The notes below the pieces were generated by a model. It did no database searches. It had not been told where the DNA came from and was given only the letters and a program-made list of their open reading frames with translations. A stretch of DNA of 64,000 nt from an uncultured Roseicyclus sp. (GTDB lineage: Bacteria > Pseudomonadota > Alphaproteobacteria > Rhodobacterales > Rhodobacteraceae): the NCBI GenBank assembly GCA_947494975.1, contig CANLXA010000001.1:930001-994000 (forward strand). Reading direction: 5' to 3'. Every line of letters begins with the position of its first letter. Positions within the stretch are counted from its first letter, which is position 1. Of the stretch, positions 53,138-62,026 are shown piece after piece. Made by a program: the position numbers and the translations under genes.

Positions 53138-53593
53138 ATGCGCAAGTTTCTCGTCGTGCTCGACGATACACGTGAATGCCTGAACGCGATGCGGTTTGCC
53201 GCAATGCGGGCGCATAATACTGGCGGTGGGGTGGAGATTCTGTCGATCATTCCCCCCGACGAGTTCAACCACTGGATCGGCGTGGGCGACATAATGCGGG
53301 CCGAGGCGCGGGAGCGGATCGAGGCGCATTTCAACGTTTTCGCCAAATGGATGCGCGACAAGCAGGAGATCGATCCAAGCCTCGTGATCCGCGAAGGCGT
53401 GCCGGTCGAACAGATCCTTGCCCATATCGACGAAAGTGACGAGATCGGCGTGCTTGTTCTTGGCGCGAATTCCGGAAAGGGCGGCCCCGGCCCCCTTGTG
53501 ACCGCGATGACAAAAAACGCTGGCAATCTGCCGGTGCCGCTGACGATTGTGCCGGTCGAACTCAGCAAGGAACAGCTGGAAGTCATAACCTGA
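53138..53593 (+). CDS. Universal stress protein (UspA family)
   Basis: 151 residues. The UspA fold starts RKFLVVLDDTRECLNAMRFAAMRAHNTGGGVEILSII, and the nucleotide-binding motif is VLVLGANSGKGGPGPLVTAM (G-x2-G-x9-G type), so ATP binding is likely. The family is induced by growth arrest or redox stress, but its biochemical role is loose. It lies 80 bases before an NDH-2-type dehydrogenase gene, which may be coregulated. No FNR or Crp box was found upstream. Confidence 0.93.
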   Translation: MRKFLVVLDDTRECLNAMRFAAMRAHNTGGGVEILSIIPPDEFNHWIGVGDIMRAEARERIEAHFNVFAKWMRDKQEIDPSLVIREGVPVEQILAHIDESDEIGVLVLGANSGKGGPGPLVTAMTKNAGNLPVPLTIVPVELSKEQLEVIT

Positions 53594-53673
53594 ACTGTTT
53601 TGCATAACAGCCATTCTTGGCAAATCCCTCGTGCCCGGCCTATCTACGGCCTGAACCTGAAGGGATCCGCAAC

Positions 53674-55314
53674 ATGGCCAGACCACGCATTGTCATCCTC
53701 GGCGGCGGGTTCGGGGGGCTTTACACCGCCCGTGCGCTGCGCCGTGAGTTTGGTGAGAGCGCCGAGATCGAGCTGATCACGGCCGAAAACTATTTCGTTT
53801 TTCAACCGCTGCTGCCCGAGGTGGGGGCAGGCTCCGTCACGCCGATCCATGCGACATCGCCTTACCGGTTCCTCCTCAAGGGCGTGACGATCCGCAAGGC
53901 GTGGATCGACAGCGTGGATTTTGCCGCCAAGATCGTGACCGTGTTTCAGGGTGTGCAGCGCCGCCCGACCGAAGTGGCCTACGACCATCTTGTGGTGGCC
54001 CTCGGACAGGTTGTGGATCTGTCCCGCACACCGGGCCTCGCGGCCCATGCCCTCACGATGAAGTCGCTGGAAGATGCCCGGCGCTTGCGCGGCCACGTGA
54101 TCGAACGGCTGGAACATGCCGACATCACGAACCTGCCCGAGGTCAAACGCGGCGCCTTGACCTTCACGGTGATCGGCGGCGGATTTTCGGGAATCGAGAC
54201 GGTGGGTGAAATGGCCGAACTGATCGACCGCTCCCTGAAATACTATCCCAATGTCGACAGGTCCGAGGTGCGGATCGTCGTGCTGGAATTCGCCGACCGA
54301 ATTCTGGCGGAAATGCCGGAGAAGCTCCGCGCTTACGCGCTGAAGCAGCTGGCGCGCCGCGGGGTGGAGGTTCGCCTGAATACGGGCATCGCATCGGCCA
54401 CGGGTACACAGCTGACCACCACAGACGGTGACACGATTGATTGCCGCACCATCGTGGCGACCATCGGCAATGCGCCCGCGCCTGTTGTCGGGCGGATGGA
54501 TGTGCCGCTGACCCATGGGCGCATCGCGGTAGAGCGGGACCTATCGGTGCCGGGCCGTGACAGCGTCTGGTCCCTCGGGGATTGCGCGTTGATCCCCATG
54601 AAAGACAACGCCGAGGCGCGCGAGGATTTCGCGCCGCCCACGGCACAATTCGCGGTGCGCGAGGCCCGCCAGCTGGCCGCCAACATCGCGCGCGCTCATC
54701 GCGATGAAACGACGCTGCCTTTCGAATACACGTCCAAAGGCGCCATGGCATCACTTGGCGCGCGGCGCGGGATTGCGGATGTCATGGGCCTCCAGGTCAC
54801 CGGCTTCCTCGCCTGGCTCCTCTGGCGTGCCTACTACGTGGCATTTCTTCCCGGGTTCCCGGCGAAAGTCTGGGTGACGAGCCATTGGATCCTCGATTGG
54901 GTCACGCCGCGATCATTGGTAAACCTGCGCTCCCATACCCCGCCCGCCGCGCGCTACGTCCATTACGCGCCGGGCGACCGGATCTACGAGGTTGGGAACC
55001 GCGCGGACGGTTTCTACACCGTCACCGAAGGGCTGGTGGAGATCACGACAGAGGATCCCCGCGCCGATCAGCCGCGCATCCGTCAGATCGGGCCGGGCGG
55101 CCATTTTGGTGAACGATTGATCCTTGGCGCCACGCGGCGCGTGGCCTCTGCCCGAGCGGTCGAGGCAACGACCGTCCTCGTGCTCGACCGCGACGAATTC
55201 ATGAAGCTGACCGACGCGATCCCCCAGATGCGCAGTTACTTCGAAGGTCATCTGGCGCGAGAAGGCCTGGATTGGCCTCCGGCAGCGGGTGAACGTCCGG
55301 ACGCGGCGGAATAG
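53674..55314 (+). CDS. Type II NADH dehydrogenase-like protein with C-terminal cyclic-nucleotide-binding domain
   Basis: 546 residues. FAD motif VILGGGFGGLYTARALRREFG (7-27) and NAD motif FTVIGGGFSGIETVGEMAEL form the two Rossmann halves of an NDH-2-like oxidoreductase. A C-terminal segment VWSLGDCALIP follows, then membrane-interacting sequence (VTGFLAWLLWRAYYVAFLPGF). Residues 430-520 form a cNMP-binding domain: HYAPGDRIYEVGNRADGFYTVTEG and cassette GERLILGATRRVASA (479-493). The enzyme is likely to transfer electrons from NADH to quinone at the inner membrane, and the extra domain suggests control by cAMP or cGMP. The ATG at 53674 gives the family N-terminus. Confidence 0.93.
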   Translation: MARPRIVILGGGFGGLYTARALRREFGESAEIELITAENYFVFQPLLPEVGAGSVTPIHATSPYRFLLKGVTIRKAWIDSVDFAAKIVTVFQGVQRRPTEVAYDHLVVALGQVVDLSRTPGLAAHALTMKSLEDARRLRGHVIERLEHADITNLPEVKRGALTFTVIGGGFSGIETVGEMAELIDRSLKYYPNVDRSEVRIVVLEFADRILAEMPEKLRAYALKQLARRGVEVRLNTGIASATGTQLTTTDGDTIDCRTIVATIGNAPAPVVGRMDVPLTHGRIAVERDLSVPGRDSVWSLGDCALIPMKDNAEAREDFAPPTAQFAVREARQLAANIARAHRDETTLPFEYTSKGAMASLGARRGIADVMGLQVTGFLAWLLWRAYYVAFLPGFPAKVWVTSHWILDWVTPRSLVNLRSHTPPAARYVHYAPGDRIYEVGNRADGFYTVTEGLVEITTEDPRADQPRIRQIGPGGHFGERLILGATRRVASARAVEATTVLVLDRDEFMKLTDAIPQMRSYFEGHLAREGLDWPPAAGERPDAAE

Positions 55315-55338
55315 TAGTTTAGAACGATTCCAGTTCCC

Positions 55339-55367
55339 TTGACTCTGCCCGCCCTTAACCGCATATC
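55339..55367 (+). promoter_or_regulatory. Candidate promoter of the NifU-like gene
   Basis: TTGACT (55339-55344), a 17-base spacer and CATATC (55362-55367), 30 bases before the ATG. It matches the housekeeping pattern reasonably well; the -10 element is weak. Confidence 0.45.
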
Positions 55368-55396
55368 TGAGTGAACCAGTAAGGAATGGAATCCCG

Positions 55397-55960
55397 ATGT
55401 TCATCCAAACCGAATCCACGCCGAACCCCGCCACGCTGAAATTCCTGCCGGGACAGACCGTCCTTGAAGCCGGAACCGCCGATTTCCCATCGGCCGAAAC
55501 ATCGGACAAATCGCCCCTGGCTGCACGCATTTTCGGGGTCGAAGGTGTAACGGGCGTGTTCTTCGGCACTGACTTCGTCACCGTGACCAAGGCCGACGCC
55601 ATTGAATGGGACCATGTGAAACCCGCAATTCTGGGCGCCATCATGGAGCATTTCCAATCCGGCGCGCCGGTGATGGAAGGTGAAGGTGGCGGCACCGGTG
55701 GCCATGCGGAGCACACTGGCGAAGATGGGGAAATCGTGGGCCAGATCAAGACGCTTCTCGATACCCGCGTGCGTCCTGCCGTGGCACAAGATGGCGGTGA
55801 TATCACGTTCCACGGATTTGATCGCGGCGTCGTTTACCTGCACATGCAGGGTGCGTGCGCGGGGTGCCCGTCTTCAACACTGACGTTGAAAATGGGCATC
55901 GAAAACCTGTTGCGCCACTACATCCCCGAAGTGGTCGAAGTGCGCCCGGTGAATGTCTGA
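55397..55960 (+). CDS. NifU-domain Fe-S carrier protein (NfuA-type)
   Basis: 187 residues. An N-terminal Nfu_N domain (MFIQTESTPNPATLKFLPGQ) is followed by a NifU C-terminal domain ending HMQGACAGCPSSTLTLKMGIENLLRHYIPEV, with the cluster cysteines C154 and C157 in CAGC. Such proteins deliver [4Fe-4S] clusters to target enzymes in the cytoplasm. Length and motifs are standard. It overlaps the following GFA gene by 8 bases. Confidence 0.96.
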   Translation: MFIQTESTPNPATLKFLPGQTVLEAGTADFPSAETSDKSPLAARIFGVEGVTGVFFGTDFVTVTKADAIEWDHVKPAILGAIMEHFQSGAPVMEGEGGGTGGHAEHTGEDGEIVGQIKTLLDTRVRPAVAQDGGDITFHGFDRGVVYLHMQGACAGCPSSTLTLKMGIENLLRHYIPEVVEVRPVNV

Positions 55961-56378
55961 CACCCCGGCCCGGATCACGGGCCGATGCTATTGCGGGCGG
56001 ACAACATTGTCCGCCACGGCCCGCCCGAGGACCGTCACCTATTGCCATTGCAGCGATTGCCGCCGGATTACAGGCGCACCCGTTGCCGCCTTTGCGGCCT
56101 TTGCGCCGCATCAGGTGATCTTCACCCCATCGAAGGGCCCGCGCAAAAGCTTCACCAAGGGCGTCGACCGGTGGTTTTGCCTCGATTGCGGCACGCAGCT
56201 TTGTGCGCGCTACGATTATCTGCCCGATGATCTTTACCTGCCGATCGGCATTCTTGATCAGGCGGCGGATCTGGTGCCCGAGGGGCATTCCCATGCCAAC
56301 AGCACCTTGCCCTGGCTCCATATTCTGGATGACCTGCCCCGCGACGGTGCCTCAGGCCGTGACAGGTTGAACGGCTGA
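55953..56378 (+). CDS. GFA-family (glutathione-dependent formaldehyde-activating-like) zinc protein
   Basis: 141 residues, one GFA/Mss4-like zinc fold. The metal cysteines lie in GRCYCGRTT (C12, C14), CHCSDCRR (C31, C33, C36) and WFCLDCGTQL (C76, C79). The family is annotated as glutathione-dependent formaldehyde-activating, but a number of members have unproven activity, so the function stays open. It overlaps the NifU-like gene by 8 bases and ends 58 bases before tsaB. Confidence 0.93.
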   Translation: MSDTPARITGRCYCGRTTLSATARPRTVTYCHCSDCRRITGAPVAAFAAFAPHQVIFTPSKGPRKSFTKGVDRWFCLDCGTQLCARYDYLPDDLYLPIGILDQAADLVPEGHSHANSTLPWLHILDDLPRDGASGRDRLNG

Positions 56379-56436
56379 CCCGCGTCAGCGGGGATTGAAC
56401 TTGCCCTTCCGGCCATGCAACGGCTACCGGTTTCCC

Positions 56437-57072
56437 ATGATCCTCGGCTTCGACACATCCGGCCCCTATTGCGGCACCGCCCTTTTTCACGATGGCGACG
56501 TGATCGCCGCGCATTATGAGAACATGGCCAAGGGGCAGGCGGAGCACCTGATGCCGCTGATCGAGCGGACGCTGGCCGATGCAGATGCTGTTCTTGATGA
56601 TCTCGCAGCCATTGGCGTCGGTATCGGCCCGGGCAATTTCACGGGAATTCGGATCTCGGTCTCTGCCGCCCGCGGTCTTGCCCTTGCCCTTGGCATCCCG
56701 GCCATTGGCGTTTCGCTTCTTGATGCGCTGGCCTATCGGGCGCCGCGCCCGATCCTGGCTGTTCTCAACGCGCCGCGCGATCATGTTTATCTGCAGCGTT
56801 TCGGCGATGGCGCGGACCGGGCGCCGGAACTGGTGGCCAAGGCCGACATCGCCGAATGGCTGATCCCGGGCATCACGCTGGTTGGGCAGGATTCCCCGGC
56901 ACTTTCGCGGGCCCTCGGCATTGCCCATGCCCCGGCCGCGTTCGCGCCCGCATCCGCCGTCGCGCGGCTTGCCGCCGAGCGCGCCCATATCGTCCATCCC
57001 CGGCCAGCGCCGCTCTACATCAAACCGGCCGATGCCGCGCCATCGCGATACCGCGGCCCGGCGATCTTATGA
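56437..57072 (+). CDS. tsaB: tRNA threonylcarbamoyladenosine biosynthesis protein TsaB
   Basis: 211 residues. TsaB pairs with TsaD and TsaE in making t6A37 of tRNAs reading ANN codons. The ASKHA fold is marked by LGFDTSGPYCGTALFHDG, IGVGIGPGNFTGIRISVSAARGLALALG and GVSLLDALA, all standard. The ATG at 56437 begins the family N-terminus. It overlaps rimI by 4 bases (ATGA), the usual tsaB-rimI arrangement. Confidence 0.96.
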   Translation: MILGFDTSGPYCGTALFHDGDVIAAHYENMAKGQAEHLMPLIERTLADADAVLDDLAAIGVGIGPGNFTGIRISVSAARGLALALGIPAIGVSLLDALAYRAPRPILAVLNAPRDHVYLQRFGDGADRAPELVAKADIAEWLIPGITLVGQDSPALSRALGIAHAPAAFAPASAVARLAAERAHIVHPRPAPLYIKPADAAPSRYRGPAIL

Positions 57073-57485
57073 CGCCGTCGCAGATGGCCCGCATCCACGC
57101 CGCCTGCTTCCCGCGTGGCTGGTCGGTTGGTGAGTTGGATGCCCTTCTCGCCAAGCCCACGACGATCGCCGTAACCTCCACCCACGGCTTTGCATTGTTA
57201 CAGATCATAGCCCCCGAGGCCGAGCTTCTGACCATCGCGGTTCCGCCTGCCGACCGCCGCAAAGGCCACGGTCGTACCTTGCTGAGCCAGACACTTCGCA
57301 CGGCGGCCGCCGCCGGGGCAGAAACGCTGTTTCTTGAGGTCGATGCCAATAATCAGGCGGCCTGCGCACTCTATCTGGCCGCAGGCTTTGTCCAGACCGG
57401 CACGCGCCGGAGTTACTACGCACACGACGATGGAGGCCGGAGCGATGCGATCATGATGTCCCGTGCCCTCGAACCGGGCACGTAG
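57069..57485 (+). CDS. rimI: RimI-type ribosomal protein acetyltransferase (GNAT)
   Basis: 138 residues, an N-acetyltransferase fold: QMARIHAACFPRGWSVGELDALLAKP, LTIAVPPADRRKGHGRTLLSQTL (the acetyl-CoA loop, R-R-K-G-H-G) and FLEVDANNQAACALYLAAGFVQTGTRRSYYA, closely following RimI. RimI acetylates the N-terminus of ribosomal protein S18. Coupling to tsaB by ATGA is a strong context signal. A longer frame extends upstream inside tsaB and is a shadow. Substrate range cannot be verified here. Confidence 0.92.
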   Translation: MTPSQMARIHAACFPRGWSVGELDALLAKPTTIAVTSTHGFALLQIIAPEAELLTIAVPPADRRKGHGRTLLSQTLRTAAAAGAETLFLEVDANNQAACALYLAAGFVQTGTRRSYYAHDDGGRSDAIMMSRALEPGT

Positions 57486-57528
57486 CGTCACCCCAGGCAC
57501 CGCAACCCGGCAAAACCGCGGAATCGGG

Positions 57529-57558
57529 TTGACCCTTCGCGCGCCCTTTGCCCTTATT
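57529..57558 (+). promoter_or_regulatory. Candidate promoter of the second BMP transporter operon
   Basis: TTGACC (57529-57534), an 18-base spacer and CTTATT (57553-57558), about 98 bases before the BMP gene. A TCCGCA-AGCTA-TGCGGA hairpin (57571-57587) lies in the leader. No known riboswitch was recognised there. Confidence 0.35.
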
Positions 57559-57655
57559 CCCCATGAGGATTCCGCAAGCTATGCGGAGTTTGACGTCCGG
57601 GGACGCTGGCCACCCATAAGGCCCCTTCGCCCCGCAACCAACCGGGAGACCATTT

Positions 57656-58651
57656 ATGACAATGATGAAATCGCTTCTTGGCGCTGCTGCCGTGATCGCC
57701 ATGTCCGCCGCCGGCGCGCTGGCCGACGGCCCTGCCGTGATCTTCGATCTGGGCGGCAAGTTTGACCGTTCCTTCAACGAAAGTGCCTTCAACGGCGCCG
57801 AGCGTTGGGCAGAGGAAACCGGCGGCACCTACCGCGAGATCGAGCTTCAGAACGACGCGCAGCGCGAACAGGCCATGCGCCGCCTCGCCGAAGCGGGCTC
57901 CAACCCGATCGTGATGGCCGGCTTCAGCCAGGCCTCCGCCTTGGAAGTTGTCGCGCCGGATTACCCCGACACCACCTTCGTGATCATCGACGGTGTCGTC
58001 GACGCACCCAACGTGCAATCGATCATCTTTTCCGAGCATGAGGGCTCCTACCTCGTCGGCATGATGGCGGGCCTCGCATCCGAGACAGGCACCGTGTCCT
58101 TCGTGGGCGGCATGGATATCCCGCTGATCTCGCGCTTCGCCTGCGGCTATGCCCAGGGCGCTGTCGCGGCCAACCCAGATATCACCGTGATCGCGAACAT
58201 GACGGGCACGACACCCGCCGCTTGGAACGACCCCGTCCGCGGTGGTGAACTGACCCGCGGCCAGATCGGCCAGGGCTCTGACGTTGTGTTTGCGGCAGCC
58301 GGCGGCACCGGCCTCGGTGTTCTGCAGACCGCAGCCGACGAAGGCATCCTCTCCATCGGTGTGGACGCCAACCAGAACTACCTGCACCCGGGGTCGGTTC
58401 TGACATCGATGATGAAACGCGTGGACGTGGCCGTTTACAATTCGTTCTCCGCCGACACGATCGAGCCCGGCATCGTTGTGCTTGGCCTTGCCGAAGACGG
58501 CGTTGGCTACGCAATGGACGAGTTCAACGCAGAACTGGTGACCGAAGACATGATCGCCGCCGTGGACGCCGCGCGCGAGCAGATCATCGCGGGTGAAATC
58601 GCCGTGCATAACTTCACCGAAGACGGCAGCTGCCCGGTGGACATGCAGTAA
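57656..58651 (+). CDS. BMP-family substrate-binding protein, second operon
   Basis: 331 residues. The signal peptide is MTMMKSLLGAAAVIAMSAAGALA, mature start DGPAVIFDLGGKFDRSFNESAFNGAERW, the classical BMP opening with K-F-D-x-S-F-N-E. VAPDYPDTTFVIIDGVV, SIIFSEHEGSYLVGMMAGLAS and GIVVLGLAEDGVGYAMDEFN follow the nucleoside-binding family. There is no lipobox cysteine, so it is a free periplasmic protein. It begins the operon and is separated from the ATPase gene by 102 bases with a hairpin. Confidence 0.95.
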   Translation: MTMMKSLLGAAAVIAMSAAGALADGPAVIFDLGGKFDRSFNESAFNGAERWAEETGGTYREIELQNDAQREQAMRRLAEAGSNPIVMAGFSQASALEVVAPDYPDTTFVIIDGVVDAPNVQSIIFSEHEGSYLVGMMAGLASETGTVSFVGGMDIPLISRFACGYAQGAVAANPDITVIANMTGTTPAAWNDPVRGGELTRGQIGQGSDVVFAAAGGTGLGVLQTAADEGILSIGVDANQNYLHPGSVLTSMMKRVDVAVYNSFSADTIEPGIVVLGLAEDGVGYAMDEFNAELVTEDMIAAVDAAREQIIAGEIAVHNFTEDGSCPVDMQ

Positions 58652-58699
58652 GATCAGGAGCGTGCCGGGCCACCCGCTCGGCACACCGATCCCGGTTTC

Positions 58700-58726
58700 G
58701 GGCCGCGCCCCTTGTGGTCGCGGCCC
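58700..58726 (+). terminator. Intercistronic hairpin between BMP and ATPase genes
   Basis: GGGCCGCG (58700-58707) and CGCGGCCC (58719-58726) enclose an 11-base loop. No T-run follows, so partial termination or mRNA protection of the upstream BMP message is likelier than full stop. Binding-protein genes are often expressed above their transporters by this means. Confidence 0.5.
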
Positions 58727-58753
58727 GTTCCGTATCCGGCAGAGGACGCGCAC

Positions 58754-60292
58754 ATGACGGCACCCGCGATTGAGCTCAAGGGCATCTCCAAGGCCTTTGG
58801 CCCCGTTCAGGCAAACAAGGACATTTCGCTGTCCGTGCAAAAGGGCGCCATCCACGGCATCGTGGGCGAGAACGGCGCGGGCAAATCGACGCTGATGTCC
58901 ATCCTCTACGGCTTCTACAAGGCCGATAAGGGCGAGATCTGGATCAACGGCCAACAAACCTCGATCCCCGACAGTCAGGCCGCCATCCGCGCCGGGATCG
59001 GCATGGTCCACCAGCATTTCAAGCTGGTCGAGAATTTCACCGTCGTCGAGAACGTCATTCTCGGCGCCGAAGATGGCGCGATGCTGCGCCCCTCCATCTC
59101 CAAGGCGCGCAAGGTTCTTCTGGACCTCGAGCAGGAATATGGGCTCGAAGTGAACCCGGACGCGGTCATCGAAGACCTGTCCGTCGGTCACCAGCAGCGC
59201 GTCGAGATTCTCAAACAGCTCTACCGCGAAGCCGACATCCTGATCCTGGATGAGCCCACCGGCGTGCTGACCCCGTCCGAGGCCGACCAGTTGTTCCGTA
59301 TCCTCGGGCGCCTGAAAGACGAGGGGAAGACGATCATCCTCATCACCCACAAGCTGCGCGAGATCATGGATGTCACGGATACGGTGTCAGTCATGCGCCG
59401 TGGCGAGATGACGGCAACCGTGAAAACCGCCGAGACGTCCCCGGCAGGCCTTGCCGAACTGATGGTGGGCCGCAAGGTTTTGCTTGAGGTAGAGAAGAAC
59501 GCCGCGACGCCCGGAGAGGTGGTCCTTGATGTGAAAGACCTCCGCGTGGTTGATGGCACGGGGGTTGAGCGGCTCAAAAGCATCTCGTTTCAGATCCGCG
59601 CCGGTGAAATCCTCGGGATCGCGGGCGTGGCGGGCAACGGCCAGTCCGAGCTTCTTGAGGTTCTGGGCGGGATGATCCCGGCCACCAGCGGCTCCGTCAC
59701 GCTGCACGGGCAGCCCATCGACATCACCGGCCGGGAGAGTGACGGCCAATCGCGCCGCAGGCGTGGCATCGGCCATGTTCCCGAAGATCGGCAGGTCGAA
59801 GGCCTGATCATGCCCTATGAGGCCTGGGAGAACGTCGCCTTTGGTTATCACCACGACCCGAAATACCAAGCCGGCATCCTGATGAACAATTCCGCCATCA
59901 AGGCAGATTGCGCCGAGAAGATGGAGCGGTATGACGTGCGCCCACCCAACCCGCGCCTGCCTGCGCGCAACTTTTCCGGCGGCAACCAGCAAAAGATCGT
60001 CGTGGCCCGCGAGATGGATCGCCATCCCGATCTGCTTCTGGTCGGGCAACCGACCCGCGGCGTGGATATCGGTGCGATCGAATTCATTCACAAACAGATC
60101 ATCGCGCTGCGCGATGCCGGGAAGGCCGTGCTTCTGGTCTCGGTGGAACTCGACGAAATCCTCGGCCTGTCCGACCGGATCGCGGTCATGTTCGACGGTG
60201 TCATCAGTGGTGAGCGCTTGCCGGAAGACACCAACGAGGGTGATCTGGGCCTGTTGATGGCCGGTGTGACCGAAAGGCAGGGGGCCGCGTAA
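58754..60292 (+). CDS. BMP-type nucleoside ABC transporter, tandem ATPase (second operon)
   Basis: 512 residues with two ABC domains. The first has Walker A GENGAGKST (38-46), signature DLSVGHQQRVEI and Walker B ILILDEPTGVL. The second has VAGNGQSELLEVLGG as degenerate P-loop, signature NFSGGNQQKIVVAREM and LLVGQPTRGVD. The layout equals the ATPase of the first operon at 9944, but the wording differs, so they are ancient paralogues. It energises uptake through the two permeases downstream. The ATG at 58754 begins the family N-terminus. Confidence 0.95.
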   Translation: MTAPAIELKGISKAFGPVQANKDISLSVQKGAIHGIVGENGAGKSTLMSILYGFYKADKGEIWINGQQTSIPDSQAAIRAGIGMVHQHFKLVENFTVVENVILGAEDGAMLRPSISKARKVLLDLEQEYGLEVNPDAVIEDLSVGHQQRVEILKQLYREADILILDEPTGVLTPSEADQLFRILGRLKDEGKTIILITHKLREIMDVTDTVSVMRRGEMTATVKTAETSPAGLAELMVGRKVLLEVEKNAATPGEVVLDVKDLRVVDGTGVERLKSISFQIRAGEILGIAGVAGNGQSELLEVLGGMIPATSGSVTLHGQPIDITGRESDGQSRRRRGIGHVPEDRQVEGLIMPYEAWENVAFGYHHDPKYQAGILMNNSAIKADCAEKMERYDVRPPNPRLPARNFSGGNQQKIVVAREMDRHPDLLLVGQPTRGVDIGAIEFIHKQIIALRDAGKAVLLVSVELDEILGLSDRIAVMFDGVISGERLPEDTNEGDLGLLMAGVTERQGAA

Positions 60293-60293
60293 C

Positions 60294-61385
60294 ATGGATA
60301 AGATGCCGAAATGGGCCGATGTGATCCTGATCCCGCTGATCAGCGTCGTGCTTGCGCTTCTTGCCTCGGGCGCGGTCGTGGCTTTCATCGGGGAAAGCCC
60401 GTTCGAGGCCATGCGCATCATGATCGACGGTGCGTTCGGGTCGGCCTATGGCTGGGGCTACACCCTCTTTTACACCACGAATTTCATCTTCACCGGCCTC
60501 GCCGTTGCCGTCGCCTTCCATGCACGTCTGTTCAACATTGGCGGTGAGGGGCAGGCCGCCCTTGGGGGGCTCGGCGTCGCCATGATGGCGCTCTACATCC
60601 CCTGGCCGCACTGGTCGCTTGCCCTGATCGGCTGCACCATTGCCGCTGCCCTCTTTGGCGCAGCCTGGGCCGCGATCCCGGCCTATCTGCAGGCCAAACG
60701 CGGCAGCCATATCGTGATCACCACGATCATGTTCAACTTCATCGCGTCGGCACTTCTGGTCTACCTGCTGGTCAACGTCTTCCGCGTCGAAGGCTCCATG
60801 GCGCCCGAAACGGCACGCTTTGCCGAAGGCACGCACTTGCCCAGTGCCTCCACCTTCGCGGGCTTTCTGGGTTTCCGCCCCTCCACGCCCCTGAACGTAT
60901 CGTTCTTCGTTGCGCTGGCGGCTTGCGTGGCGGTCTGGCTGCTGATCTGGCGGACGCGGTTGGGATATGAAATCCGGGCCTTCGGCCATTCGGAAACGGC
61001 CGCCGTGTACGCAGGCATCAGCCCGGTGAAAATCACCATGATCGCCATGCTGATCTCCGGCGCGCTGGCGGGCATGATGGCGATCAACTCGGTCCAGGGC
61101 GAGGCTGAACGGCTGGTCATCGACTACGTGCAAGGCGCGGGCTTTGTCGGCATCGCCGTGGCCCTGATGGGCCGCTCGCACCCCGTTGGCGTCCTGTTGG
61201 CCGCGCTGCTCTTCGGGGCCCTCTACCAGGGCGGGGCGGAGCTGGAATTCGAGATGCCCGCCATCTCCCGCGAGATGATTGTCGTGATCCAGGCCCTTGT
61301 GATCCTGTTCACCGGCGCGCTTGACAACATGGTGCGGATGCCGATGGAAAAGCTGTTCTTGTCCCTGCGCCCGAGGTCGGAGTGA
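60294..61385 (+). CDS. BMP-type nucleoside ABC transporter permease 1 (second operon)
   Basis: 363 residues. A multi-helix permease of the same superfamily as the permease gene at 11485: ARLFNIGGEGQAALGGLG replaces the AGIWNIGAEGQYIVGA block there, and RTRLGYEIRAFGHSETAAVYAGIS is the coupling loop. It is one base after the ATPase gene. The C-terminus ends in a helix and a short basic tail (KLFLSLRPRSE). Standard length. Confidence 0.94.
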   Translation: MDKMPKWADVILIPLISVVLALLASGAVVAFIGESPFEAMRIMIDGAFGSAYGWGYTLFYTTNFIFTGLAVAVAFHARLFNIGGEGQAALGGLGVAMMALYIPWPHWSLALIGCTIAAALFGAAWAAIPAYLQAKRGSHIVITTIMFNFIASALLVYLLVNVFRVEGSMAPETARFAEGTHLPSASTFAGFLGFRPSTPLNVSFFVALAACVAVWLLIWRTRLGYEIRAFGHSETAAVYAGISPVKITMIAMLISGALAGMMAINSVQGEAERLVIDYVQGAGFVGIAVALMGRSHPVGVLLAALLFGALYQGGAELEFEMPAISREMIVVIQALVILFTGALDNMVRMPMEKLFLSLRPRSE

Positions 61386-62020
61386 TGGAAACGCTGCTTC
61401 CCTTCCTGCCCGCTTTCGCCATCGCTTATGGGATCCTGCTGGTCGGTGCCTCCTCGCCCGGGCCCGCCGTTGCGATGTTGATGGGCCTCAGCCTCAGCCA
61501 GGGCCGTAACGCGTCGCTCATCGCGTGCATCGGCATCGCAACCGGCTCCTCCACCCTCAACCTGTTGACGATCCTCGGTGTGGGCCTGATCCTCAGCCAG
61601 GCGGCCTGGGCCATGATGGCACTCAAACTCATCGGCTCCGCCTACCTCGCTTATCTCGCCTACGGGGCGTTCAGAAGGGCCGCTCACCCCCCGGAGATCG
61701 CTGCTCAAACCATGCCGCGGCAAACCACTTCGGCCCTGTTTGCGAAAGGTTACCTGCTGCAGGTGACCAACCCCAAGGCAATTGCCTTCTGGCTGGCCAT
61801 CGCCGCGGTCGGCGCCACGGAGAATGCACCGCTCTGGGTCATCGCGCTTTTTGTCTGCTCCATGTGGGTGATCTCGTTTGTGTGCCACGGCGCGTGGGCG
61901 CTGGCGCTCTCGGCCGCCCCGGTTCGCGCCGCCTACCATCGTGCACGGCGCTATATCGAAGGGGCGCTCGGCGCGTTCTTTGCCTTTGCCGCCTTCAAAC
62001 TCGCCACGTCCCGGAGCTGA
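61385..62020 (+). CDS. LysE/RhtB-family exporter between the permease genes
   Basis: 211 residues with six hydrophobic helices. Family markers are LLVGASSPGPAVAMLMGLSLSQGRNASLIACIGIATGS (the P-G-P motif near residue 26) and FAKGYLLQVTNPKAIAFWLAIA. Members export amino acids such as lysine, threonine or homoserine lactones. The start ATG at 61385 overlaps the permease stop by one base (TGATG); the GTG at 61382 is an alternative. It sits between the two permease genes of a nucleoside importer. Its substrate may be a purine-related or amino-acid product, but that is a guess. Confidence 0.9.
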   Translation: METLLPFLPAFAIAYGILLVGASSPGPAVAMLMGLSLSQGRNASLIACIGIATGSSTLNLLTILGVGLILSQAAWAMMALKLIGSAYLAYLAYGAFRRAAHPPEIAAQTMPRQTTSALFAKGYLLQVTNPKAIAFWLAIAAVGATENAPLWVIALFVCSMWVISFVCHGAWALALSAAPVRAAYHRARRYIEGALGAFFAFAAFKLATSRS

Positions 62021-62026
62021 GCCACC

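Noticed and set aside
53594-53673. FNR/Crp-type site between the stress-protein and NDH-2 genes
   Set aside because: No TTGAT-N4-ATCAA or TGTGA-N6-TCACA dyad is present; the CTGTT/AACAG match is too short.
57486-57655. Purine riboswitch before the second BMP operon
   Set aside because: Only one short hairpin was found; the three-way junction with conserved core bases of a purine riboswitch is not visible.
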